Position numbers and translations under genes: made by a program
In this document: piece after piece, positions 53,459 to 64,000 of the stretch
Numbering within the stretch: the stretch's first letter is position 1
Layout: every line of letters begins with the position of its first letter
The notes under the pieces: generated by a model
The model's input: only the letters and a program-made list of their open reading frames with translations
The model's database searches: none
What the model was told of the DNA's origin: nothing
DNA from: Wuchereria bancrofti
Taxonomy: Eukaryota > Nematoda > Chromadorea > Rhabditida > Onchocercidae
Assembly: GCA_005281725.1 (NCBI GenBank)
Contig: SSBO01000012.1
Span: 3,082,194-3,146,193, forward strand
Direction of reading: 5' to 3'
DNA length: 64,000 nucleotides

Positions 53459-55330
53459 CTCTGACTTCAACCGAGACAGATGAAGCAAAGAGGAGGATAC
53501 TCCAGACAAACCTATGAGCTGAGGATTTCTCTGCCATTATCCAAATCTGCTAGATTTTCAGATTTAAAGGGTGGGACCAGTTTGTGCACGGTGTTACTCA
53601 TTTAAAAAAGCCTCTGCGCAGGCTTGGAAAATATGCCCGGTTTTATGAAGTCCTGTAGCGACAGGTAAGAGGCGGAAGCGTAGGTTGAAGATGCACTAGA
53701 AGCCGCGACTCAACTGTGCATGCAGGTGGTCCAGATCGTCGAGGTTGACTACTGAGGCGGCAATCTTGTTTGTTAGCATTCTGAATAACTAAACTTTTTT
53801 CCATGTGGAGGAGCGAATAGATGGTCTGACTAGAACTCATTTCCACTTTCTACCGAAATGTTAAAGAATCTTGATTGGCTGGCATGTTCTGCTGCAATCG
53901 AACTAGAACAGAGAAACAAGAGCATACATCTACCTCCAAAGACGTGTTCAAATTGACTCTTACGTGTTAGGACGTCAAAACTATGTCTGGTACTGCGATA
54001 ATGGATGTATCCAGCGTCGTTCTACTATATTTGCCTACGAACTGGCAATATCCACGGTTTGTCTCAGTGAAATTCGTTTGCATGCAGTCTCAAAGGAAGT
54101 GCTGACTACATACACTTGTGGTCAGATGAACGGGAAACTGAATGTTCCTATTCAAGAGTTGGCTTAATGGTCAAGCACCTTCGAATTTGTTAACTTGTCG
54201 ACAGGTTATCCCTGTCATACTTCCTATGCCTTCCATTGTACAACAAGCAACATGCTATCCCTTTCAGCATATATGCCCCAACTATTCAAGTTTACCTTGC
54301 AAAAGAAAACTACATTCTTCGCCTTTACTCGAGAATTTGTTTGCAGACGATAAGATCACAATCCTTGGTTATTTCAATAGGGAAGAGATTTACAGCTCGG
54401 ATAAGAGCACTAGATAACCCAGCAAAAATACAGTTCAAAACAGTCTGGATGCATCCTTAATTCAAACGCTAATACCTCATCAATTACGTCTTAGTATGCC
54501 CGAGATGCGTTTGCGACGTGTGTCATACTCGAATGATAACTTCCACTTCCAGAAGCAACATTCCAAGGAAGAGGTTCAAAGTCGATAACCCTGAAATTTT
54601 CACATGAAGGACAACTTCTAGGCTTATCTTCAAACCAGACCTGCAATCCACCCCATAGATCCTATAGCACTTTGGTAATTCATCAAAAACGACATCCATC
54701 AGTCCTTTCATCAGAATGCTCACAACTAGCAGTCTTCTTCACCAGAATGCTTAGGATCTTATCAAAGAATCCGAAGATTAGTTTGATGAAAACAGTTTAT
54801 AAATCAAGGAACTGCTATTCAAGAAGAGAGCTGACCAAGTACACCTCGCCGGCCCATCCTGCCTCGCAAAAAAACTTTTCATTCTGCATGCATTAAGCTT
54901 AAACAGAAACTTCGGGAGATCATGAACAAGTAGTGGATCAACCTAGAACAAAAGATCCAATCATATGTGGATTCCGCGACTATAGAGAACTCTATGAAAC
55001 TCTGAACACAGTACATGGATCAACACATAAGATCAAAACTCTGCTCTTAGCTCAGATGGTTGCTTTTAGCTCAGATGGTTGCTTCCTCACAAATAAACCT
55101 TCTATTTTAAACCGATGGCCTGAACACTTTCAATCAGTGCCTACTATTCAGTTAAAGATTCAGCAAAGCACTTCATGCAGCAGTCGGTGGAAACTGAACT
55201 GGATGTAATTCCCACTTTGGAAGAGACTCTTAAGGCCTTTACAGCGGATGAAATCTGGCAAGGCATCTGTTGTGGTAGAATTCTATCCCAAATCTGGAGA
55301 CATGGAGGTATGCAGTATTAACAGTGCTTT
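53300..55330 (+). mobile_element. Decayed LINE (non-LTR retrotransposon), 5' half only
   Basis: A GC-richer block with a leader region (about 53300-53950) and then fragments of the endonuclease/reverse-transcriptase polyprotein in shifting frames. Endonuclease pieces: CLSEIRL (about 54060), SAYMPQL (54270), DDKITILGYFNR (54345, where the family has a GDFN catalytic motif), TVWMHP (54445) and NYVLVCPRCVCDV (54475-54520). Next come the linker before the reverse transcriptase, LKQKLREI (about 54900), then SSDGCFLTNKP with ILNRWPEHFQSV (about 55075-55130), and RMKSGKA near 55245. Matching stops by about 55330, before any reverse-transcriptase catalytic core. Many stops and frameshifts, plus Tyr for Asp in the endonuclease motif, show it is dead. 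Family assignment is from remembered consensus; the clade (RTE-like) is uncertain. Confidence 0.8.
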
Positions 55331-57721
55331 TGTACGAAATTTTGAATGACCGTAATTCTAGTTATAAAAGTTACTTGATATTTTGACCGAAAGTTATATG
55401 GTATTTTTTTTTTTAAGTTCAAAAGACTGCACTTAAAACAGGATGCATTTTTACACTCTGAAAACCTACCGAACAAATCAGTCTTTTTAGCAAGATCTTT
55501 GAACTTTTTATTAGTCGGAACTTAAAACTTTTTTGGAAAACAATGACCTTATCCATCAAGTAATGACAAACATGCTAAACATACCTTTTACATAAGTTTA
55601 TTCAAGGCATTTTCATCCTGGGTGTCAGTAACATAAACTTTCTAGTTTCCACAATGTCACTCTTGATATTTGCTCAGTGAAATCGGAATATTGAAGTAAA
55701 AATAATCAATAGAGGTAATGAAGGTTCAATTGAGCATATCTTATCAGAAAGAACTTAATAACTAACTGTTTGCTCTGGATTCAGTTGGAAAGCGTTATTA
55801 TCGACAAATATAGATCAGCGAGTATAAAAGTTAAGAGATATCATTCATACCAGGAAGACATAGGTGGATTTCACTTTTCACTTTCTCGTTTTTGTTTTAT
55901 TGGAATGGTTTTAGCGATGTTAGTTGCTCATTTTCATTATCTTTCATCTCTTAAACTGCAGAAAGTTCACTAAGAGAGACGGCCGATATGTCAACGTCTA
56001 CCGAACCCAACTCTCTTGCATGATCGAAGATTTCATTATGAACACTGAAATGAATGATTGAAGAGGAAGAAAGTGTTAAGTTTTCTTTTTTTCCCAATGC
56101 TTTGTAGTTTGAACAACGATAAAGGTTCTTCCTCAATTTAGAATTTTTGGGTTTTGAAAAACGGCTATTTTCTTCCTTTTTTCCCTTTTTTTGATTTCTA
56201 ACAACCTTTGAAATAAGTCACCCTCCACAGATTTTTCAATATTCAAAGTCAGGTTTGAAAAAGCAGGAAGAAAAAAGCTGTTAATCTTACAGGTAGGAGT
56301 CTTAAAAAAAATTAAATAAAGTTATTTTTACTATTTTATTTCAAAGAGAATAGGATGGAATGATTTTCTTCATTTCTCATCATTGAATTTTGCATAAGCT
56401 TCTATTAGATGTGTTTTATCGGATGAATCAGTGCAAGTAATAGAAAGAATGGAAGGAGCAAATTTCCACTCGTTCTAAAGAAGCACACATTTCTTTAATT
56501 ATTCCCTCTGGATGGAACTCATTCTTAATATTAATATTGCATTTGTTAGTGTTGCATTTTTATGTCTTTACGGAATGAAAAGTGGCAGAATGAAGGAGAA
56601 ATAGAAGAAGCTGATGAATAAGAGGGCCTGAAAACTAGAATTGTTAAAATAACAACTAGTCACACACATCTATAAATCATCATAGTATGAAGAAGCTAAA
56701 TTCCACGGAAGCATTTGTTTTTCTCTTTTGAGTTGATGGTTGTTTTCTTGCTCTTCCAGAACTATGCTTGTGTAGGATGGATGTAAGGATCTAAAATGAA
56801 GTGCCACATCTCAAATCTTCTCTTGGAGCAGCTTCGTTTCAGCACTTCATACATTTCACATCAATTTTTCGTTTTTATTTTGTCCACTTTATACCAGAAT
56901 AAAAAACATTCTGATGACGTATACCATAAAAATCAATTTGATCAACCTTTTCCCATTGCTCTCCTGCTATCTGCTGCTAAGCTGTCATCAACGAACGAAA
57001 TCCCATACCTAAGCCGAAAGATCTTGTTACTGAACTGTTTTTGTAGGCACACTAATAAACACATTTCATAATTTTTGTATTTTTACAAGGATTGCTCCTT
57101 TCAACATAATAGTCATATAGATTTTCCTGTTTTTAAATTAGTGTCTTTCAATGCTGAACAAATCATACACAAACTAATCGTGATGGAGTTCTCATTACCA
57201 GAAGTTCCTGATGAACCCTTGAACTTTGCCATGGTTTATTTTTTATACACTGCAACTACGTTCTTCATACCATGCATTAAAGGCTCAGTGACTACCGTAA
57301 TGTCTTCTGCGATTCACAAATCCACTCTCGGTATATTTTATTTTGTGTTCCCTTCCCCATACCATTGAAACTCATGAATTTTGCAAATCGGAATCTATAA
57401 ATTATCTTTTTCGCACCAATATATTAATCATTTTGTTGTCCGTTTTGAAATACAAGTTATTGCTTTCGTTAAATCTTAATAAATCTCAATTTTCAACTCA
57501 TCAGGACTACTGGCACTAGTTTCTATTAGTTTGACTGTTGATTCTAACTTTCACCAAAATGGTGAAAGAGCAGTGTTCCATTATCTTTTGTTTCTGAATA
57601 TTACTTTATCCTCATGTACTGAAAACACCTGCCTTCAACTCATGTATTGGTGTTTTATCGCTTAGTGAAAACGGAGGAAATAGACGAAACAAACTGTGTG
57701 AAAATAAGTTTCAGGTAAGAA
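55331..57721. other. Spacer between the LINE and calsequestrin
   Basis: 2.4 kb of AT-rich sequence. Open frames at 56796-57071 and 57075-57368 have no motif and no convincing splice partners. The last bases hold a 3' splice site (aagtttcag, AG at 57713-57714) seven bases before the calsequestrin ATG. Confidence 0.45.
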
Positions 57722-60611
57722 ATGCAGTTGGAGGTCATCCTACTGCTTTTATCGTTCATAAGAAGGTCAAGACAAGCCACCAATGCAAAAACACTGGATA
57801 TCAACTGCATGTTTCTTGGATATCCAGAATTAGAATATGACGGGTTTGACCGAACTGAGGTTGGTGTGACACTAAATTCCACTTCATTTTGTAAAATATG
57901 TTGCAAAAGCCTTCCTTTTCTGTTACCGTTTTCCCTCTCCCAAATCGGATTACGGCTTATCTTCATATTTCTCCCTCCTATTTCTCTTTCCAATTCTTTT
58001 TTGCCACCCAAGAACTTTTTGTACACATTTCTAATATTTAATAAACAAAAACACACTTTTTGAGTTGGCAGTAAATTACGAAATCCAGAATATTTCGAAT
58101 TTCGATTTGAATCAAGAACATTTCAATTTTGCTATTTAAGAGCAACTTTGGTAACTATACTTTTAACTCTTAACTTCGTAGCTCACCGTTACTACATGCG
58201 TTTGACTATTGCGGAATAAAAAACATGATCTTAATGTTTTCAGATTTTAAATGAAAAAAATTTCAATAAAACGGTGCTAGCAAGCGACTCTAGAACAATT
58301 GTTTTTTTCAACGACGTTGAAGAGGATGATCCCGAATTGGATCAATATGAATGTTTTTTACAAGTATATTTCTGTTTTTTTCTTTCAAAATGTTAATTTA
58401 TTTCTTGAAAATTTAAATTAAAAGAGGTGTCCGTAACTACTGCACCAAATAAAATTATTTGGACAATGTTTTAAGTGAATATTCAAAAAAGTTGTATTCA
58501 GTTTAGTAATTACAAATTTTGCAGTTATCGGCTCAAATAATGACAAAACGAGGATACAGTTTCTACACTGTAAATACAACGAAAGAGACACGATTAAGGA
58601 AACAAGAAAGTAAGATGAAGGATAAAAAAATTTCACTTCAGTATGAAAATGCAGCTGAGGACAATTTCAGATGTTGAAAAAGGCGAGGATACGATACATG
58701 TCTATAAAGATGGTTATAAAATTGAATATTTTGGCGTTCGAGACCCAGAAACATTTGTTTCATGGCTAATGGATGTTAGTATTTCTTTCAAACCATTTTG
58801 AAATTCCCTTTGTTTGACAAGATTTTCTTATTGGAAGTCTTAAAAAGATATAGTAATTATTCTAATTTTTATCTTTTTATTTTTTTATCATCCTTTTCTC
58901 AGTGACACTTTTTATTTTTCAGAAGAATTCACATGAATTAAAATTGCCAGCTGTGAAAATCCAACTTCCAATTTAATGTGTATTAGTAAAACAATATAAA
59001 TGATTTTCAGATTCCTGATGATCCAGTAATGATAATAAACGATGAACATGACCAGGAAGGATTCGAGACGTTAGAAGATGACGTTGTTAGGGTGATTGGT
59101 TATTTTGAACCAGGCAGTGTCGGTTAGCTTATTAAAACTATACCTTATGCCATATTCATCAGTATTCAATTATTTAATACTACAGTTTTTTTTTTGATAT
59201 GATAAACTTTATGGATAATAAATGGTTTAAGTTAATGAAATGAATAATTCTGATAACTTTAAATAAAGTACGTTGAAGCGTATAAAGCCAATCACTTATT
59301 TTCAGCATTAAAAGAATTTGAAGAAGCAGCTGAAGATTTCATGGGTGAAGTGGAATTCTATGCTGTTGTCAATTCTTATGTTAGTTATTTTCGAAAAAGT
59401 AATATCAAGATTTTTTTCTGGATACGCTACAAAACAGCATATATAGTAAATATTTTTCTTTCCTTTTATTTTTTGGAACTTGAAAAAGCAAGTTTTTTAA
59501 AAGATCATTTTAGTGGGCTCGCAAAATGGGTTTAAAACGAATTGGTGAAGTACAAATGTTACGACCATTTGAAGATGATCCTATTTATGCTCCAACGTCG
59601 GTGGATACCGAAGGAGAATTCGAAAGTTGGGTTGAAAAACACAAGAAGCCAGTAATGCAAAAACTAACCCTGCAAAATTATTTCAATGTTTGGGTAATAA
59701 TGTCAAGATTTTGATGTGAAGCTTCTTCAGGGTTTTAAAGTATTAAATTCTAGAATTGCAGAAGGATCGAGATGACAGTGACAAATTGATTGTTGCATTC
59801 TGTGATGAGGAATCACGCGAAGGTCGAGCAATGTTCAAATTGCTCCGCAAAATTGCCGATGAAAATAGTGAACATGCTGGAATGCTAAAAATCTCGTTAA
59901 TCGATCCAGGTACTTTTGAACTCGTCTCTAGCATACTCAGAATCAATTCATGATCTCGCTTCCACTTTTCAGTTCGAGCTAAATTGAAAAATGCAATTGC
60001 TATTTTTTTCTGTGTTCAACTGATTTAAATTAGTCGATCTGTTGCAGATGAATTTCCATTGATGGTGGATATCTGGGAAGAAATGTTCGGTATTGATATT
60101 GAGGGGGGTCCACAACTTGGCCTCATTGACATTTCTGAAGTATATCTTTTATTTCAGCATGCTTTTTACATAAATTTATATGCAACTTACAAGGGAAATT
60201 AAAAACTGTTATGAATGCATTTGTGACGAATTAGAGGAAGTTTTTTTTTAATTACAGATAAATTTTGACATATAAATGACGAATACTGAGAATCAGGTTC
60301 AATTTCAAAATACCATCATTGTAGAAAGAAGGAATATGGTTCGACATGTCACAGTTGAATCTTGATGATCCGAAGAAACATCAGGATAGCAACCTAGAAG
60401 TACTTCAGTCCTGGATTGATCAAATTATGAATGGCAATATATCTTTGGATGGTCACTTTTTAGTTTTTAACTTATAATTTTGAAAAAGCTTTTTCCTTTA
60501 GGGCTAATTGAATTTGCAAATTCTTTTCCAGATGACGATGAAAATAACGAGCCAGAACCACTGAAATCTGCTGTACCACCGAAATCAAGAAGAAGCAAAA
60601 AAGACTTGTGA
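57722..60611 (+). CDS. csq-1: Calsequestrin, sarcoplasmic reticulum calcium-buffer protein
   Basis: Binds calcium with high capacity in the lumen of muscle sarcoplasmic reticulum. Exons: 57722-57859, 58244-58363, 58525-58609, 58671-58774, 59011-59122, 59306-59379, 59514-59693, 59762-59909, 60048-60139, 60325-60451, 60532-60611. All phases agree: 419 residues. The first exon starts MQLEVILLLLSF, signal-peptide-like, and reaches YPELEYDGFDRTE, the worm calsequestrin N-terminus. The three thioredoxin-like domains follow: VFFNDVEEDDPELDQYE, GVRDPETFVSWLMDIPDDPV, RVIGYFEPGSVALKEFEEAAEDF, WARKMGLKRIGEVQM, KPVMQKLTLQNYFNVW, DEFPLMVDIWEEMFGIDI and KEGIWFDMSQLNLDDPKKH. The acidic tail is short (LDDDDEN) and gives way to a basic end, KSRRSKKDL, instead of the long Asp run of the vertebrate cardiac form. 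A splice acceptor precedes the ATG by seven bases. Confidence 0.94.
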
Positions 60612-60620
60612 AGCTTTCTT

Positions 60621-60626
60621 AATAAA
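60621..60626 (+). other. Candidate polyadenylation signal of calsequestrin
   Basis: AATAAA ten bases after the stop codon. That is very short for a 3' UTR, so a later signal may be used instead. Confidence 0.3.
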
Positions 60627-63472
60627 TACAAGTGCAACGTCAAGATGGATCATATTTTAGCAGCGACTGTTTTTTCTTCAAGTATTAATTAATTGCTCAA
60701 TTGAAAACGCCAAATTTATTGGCTAAAATTTTGTTTTTCTAGGAGTCAAAGTAGCAATTTCAGATTGATTTTCCTTCATTTCCTTACTGCAGTAGATCCC
60801 AAGCACTATTTAAAATCGAGTGGTGCAACCTAATTTATCAATTTCAGGCTGGCTTAATCGAAAATCAAAACTTTGAAACTATTGCTTAAATACTTTCCAT
60901 TGATTGATTCCAAAGTGTCTTTTTCTTCACCTTAATATTTTATTACTGAAACAATTTTACTAAAACAACTTAACGGTAGATATTTACTCGAAAGTTTTCA
61001 TTCTCGAGTTACATTGCTTCAAGCTAAGATAGGAAAGTGCATTCTGTAGTTTCATCGATGTAATCATCCGAGCGAGTGTCGGTTTTCTCTTGTTCAAGTA
61101 AGTTTCCCAAAACTGACCTGATTTTCTCATTTTCATTTCCTACTCGCTAAATTTAAAAAACTTGAGTTTGAGACATTAAAATTTCTCTATTCCTACGTGT
61201 TCCTTATTGATTATATTTATTTTGGTGTATTCAGTGTGTATTCAGTCCGTCTTTCGTGACCTCTTTAAAAAGATGTCTTAAATTTGCAATTTACAACAAT
61301 ATAGACGTGTAAGATGGTGTAAGAATTATTTTAACCAATCTGAATCTTCAAATTTTTTCCAGAAAAAAAGTGTTGAGTTTATTCTTGATTTTTCATTTCT
61401 AAACTGAAAAGGTAATTATGCTCATAAAAGTGTCTTTTGGAAATGGCATTTTAATTTGTTTCCGCTGGTATAGTTGATTGTGCTTTTAGATATTTCTTGA
61501 TTTTGCAATTTGTGAACTAAGAAGATAATTTGTTTATTAATTTTAATAAAGATCAGAGCTTCATATATCACAATAGTTATTGTTGTGCATTAAAGGTATC
61601 GCACAGTGCTTGCTATTGTTTTAATTTTAATTAAAAACAGTCATTATAATTCATAATTCAGGGGAAAAAAAGAGGAAAAATGGCTTATTTAATGACCATA
61701 AGCAAATGACAATTTTCGGAATTCATATATGAATCATGGCATTATGCTGGAATAAAACAATATAGTTATTAAGAACAAACATGGAACTTAAGCAGGATAC
61801 ACGGTTACTAATTTAAAATTACTGACTAACCCAAAACAATTAGAATTGCTAAATAATCAAAAACCAAAATTCTAGCTCAGTTTTTTGACGCCTTTCTTTG
61901 CATTCGCAGTTTGTAAAGATGCTCAATAATCATCATTGATTTTGATTATTTACAATGTGCAACTGTTGAATTTTTTTATTCAAACTTTTTCATCATTTAA
62001 ATACTTCATTTTTATGTTTCGGTCTTTGACTTTTATAAAACAAAAGATTTAGGAGACTTATTAGAAGTAATTGCTTCAACTACCAAAATATGCATCTGCT
62101 CGAACTGAAACCAGCCCAGTAAATCCGGTGTTTTATTTATTATTATTTATAAAATGCAAAATGGAATACTGGTTGGGTAAAATTTATAGATGAAAGGCAA
62201 GTAACAGGACACTGTTCAGAAAAATATAATTCTTTTTTTCATACAAACACTCTTTAATAACACTCAATTTTAGCATTTGCATATCAGCACCAAGAAGAAG
62301 TTTTTAAAATAAATGAGCGGAGGCATTTTAGCATAATCATAACTGCTTGCTTTGTACAAGAGCCAATAACAAATTTAGTATTGCGATAGCGATAGTTATG
62401 GTGGTGATAGCCAGGGTGGCAATAGTGATAGCGACTATAGAGACAATTTCTGTGGCTAGTCTAATGATGATAAAACATGCAGTACTAGTAGGAATTGCAG
62501 TAAACGATAAGTTGACAAATTGTAAATGAAGAAAAATTCATTCATTAAATTTAGTTCATGACACAGCTGTTAATACATTCATTATTTTATCAATTTAAAG
62601 GCATTAATACATACAGCAAACTTTAGGAAATCTTATTTTTATTCATAATTCGACATGATCAAAGGATAACTGACCAAATATGCATACCATCAGTCGGATA
62701 AATTTGTTAGTCCACATCGATAGCTCTTTGAACAAGCAATTTGGAGAGGATATTTATGTTGAAAAGTATGGTGCTGAGGAATTTTTGAGAGAATATCTGT
62801 TACAATAGTGTTATTAAACTTGCATGTTACTATAACCATATCCTCATTGTTACAGAATCGCTCGGTCTTTATCACACATACCGTATCACCTAGTTACTTG
62901 TTTCTATTTATTGTGGCAATTGGTTATATATTGAAATCATAAAATTCTTTAGCAGAGAAAAGTACATTCTGATGTTAGCGCGTTAGTAGAAGACATTACT
63001 GCTAATTATTAATTTCTACAATGCAAAACCAAACGATTTGTAGGATAATGGAAACTTGTCGAGAAATTTTATGAACAGCCTGAACAGTTCAAAGCCAGTT
63101 GGGCCATGTTGAAGTGTTGAAAAAGATACTGTTACATGTTTACTTGCAAACTGAGTCGTCCATAAATCTGAAAAAATACAAATTGCCACTTGCATATAGA
63201 GGATATCGGGTTGTCTTATTACAGTGTAGAGCACCCAGTAATCTGATGTACCCGATATCCAAGTAATCGCAAGCGAACCCAGAATAACTTATCATATTGC
63301 ACGGATATATATATGAAATATACAGAAAAAATTATATATATGAAATATGCAGAAAAAATTCTACTTATATTGATATTTTTTATATTTTTACATAAATTTA
63401 CATTTTGTCAGCTCCAATGTAATTTCATACTAGGTGTAATGTGCAAAAATTTCTGGAATACATACATCCATG

Positions 63473-63518
63473 TTGCAGTGCACTTATTGCAAAAATATTT
63501 GCAATAAGTGCACTGCAA
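63473..63518. repeat. Hairpin: 21-base perfect inverted repeat, 4-base loop
   Basis: The left arm 63473-63493 (begins ttgcagtgcactta) and right arm 63498-63518 are exact reverse complements around the loop aata. A run of nine A follows almost directly. The loop is too short for a usual microRNA precursor. It may be a fold-back element or a replication-slippage product. Confidence 0.9.
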
Positions 63519-64000
63519 TAAAAAAAAATTAACGCGTTTTCGAATTGATTTATTTTATAGTAGAAAATATTTTGTTCATTATTTCACTTGTTTAGCGATA
63601 CATTATAAACGTTTTTCATAAAATTGCTACAATAAATTGATAGTTTATTATTAGCGTTGCCCTATGACGATAATGCAAATTTTTTTATTATATTTATTTT
63701 TCGTTACTAACAGCAAGAATTCTGAATAATTTATTTCTTTAGTATCAAACAAACCAAGTTTCGTCTTACAGCCAACGTAAGCACTTGAAAACGACTTGCA
63801 GCTCATTCGCTAATTTTTAAATAAGTTAAATGGATTGCAAAAATTTTCAATGTATGGTTGGTTGCCTTCTTAAATATAAGGGTGTCAAGTCCATTAAAAT
63901 ATTTTCAATGATTAATCCCATGATTGGATTTAAAATTCCGAGTTGCAATTATCTTTTCACATTAGCAGTGCTGAAAATCCTTGAGAAATTCATTATATAT

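Larger units (their letters stand above)
60612..64000. other. Right-hand spacer, no gene seen
   Basis: 3.4 kb of AT-rich sequence after calsequestrin. It has a GATAGC/GGTGAT-like imperfect repeat around 62380-62450 that makes a short hydrophobic frame. A partly duplicated 'atatatgaaatat.cagaaaaaatt' unit lies at 63305-63360. A near-perfect hairpin is listed separately. No exon with family support on either strand. Confidence 0.5.

Noticed and set aside
57655..58056. 133-codon minus-strand open frame
   Set aside because: Antisense to calsequestrin exon 1 and its intron. No splice signals or family motif on this strand.
62347..62529. 60-codon hydrophobic frame
   Set aside because: Made by an imperfect GATAGC/GTGGTGATAG repeat that encodes Ala/Ile/Val by itself.

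Overview
The window is AT-rich eukaryotic DNA (about two thirds A+T by eye). Its genes have many short exons and GT-AG introns. Several starts have a 3' splice site only 5-11 bases before the ATG, as expected for spliced-leader trans-splicing. A nematode-type nuclear receptor, a CenH3, a calsequestrin and an SLC16-like carrier closely resemble worm proteins. I infer a nematode, probably a spirurid or filarial worm. That placement is inference, because no species-diagnostic marker was seen.

Layout: (1) 175-2250, +, 3' part of a nuclear hormone receptor whose first zinc finger lies left of the window. (2) 4304-9254, +, peroxisomal dihydroxyacetone-phosphate acyltransferase (GNPAT), ending in a PTS1-like Ser-Lys-Ile. 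(3) 10090-11841, +, a centromeric histone H3 (CENP-A). (4) 15062-19835, +, a 12-exon monocarboxylate-transporter-like carrier. (5) 20800-23507, -, a Cys-loop ligand-gated ion channel. (6) 28594-32113, -, LIM-domain-binding protein (LDB1/Chip family), with an alternative 5' exon 8 kb upstream at 40263-40393 and a possible further exon at 41035-41198. (7) 50006-53155, +, CCDC22 of the CCC/Commander complex. (8) About 53300-55330, +, a decayed LINE holding only its 5' half. (9) 57722-60611, +, calsequestrin.

The genes do not form a pathway or an obvious operon. They are unrelated housekeeping, signalling and muscle genes separated by AT-rich spacers. Every exon series was built by hand from open frames, splice signals and remembered family motifs. 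Where phases agree across all junctions (LDB1, CCDC22, calsequestrin, CENP-A, SLC16) the models are strong. GNPAT lacks one internal exon, and the ion channel has unresolved junctions.

The more unusual observations are a 94-base piece of the GNPAT first exon re-inserted in its second intron between 11-base direct repeats, three apparent GC-AG introns in conserved genes, a phase-symmetric cassette exon in the CENP-A tail, two in-frame 5' ends for LDB1, and a LINE that has lost its 3' end. I saw no CRISPR array, tRNA, rRNA or virus-derived gene, and nothing that amounts to a new defence or biosynthetic system.
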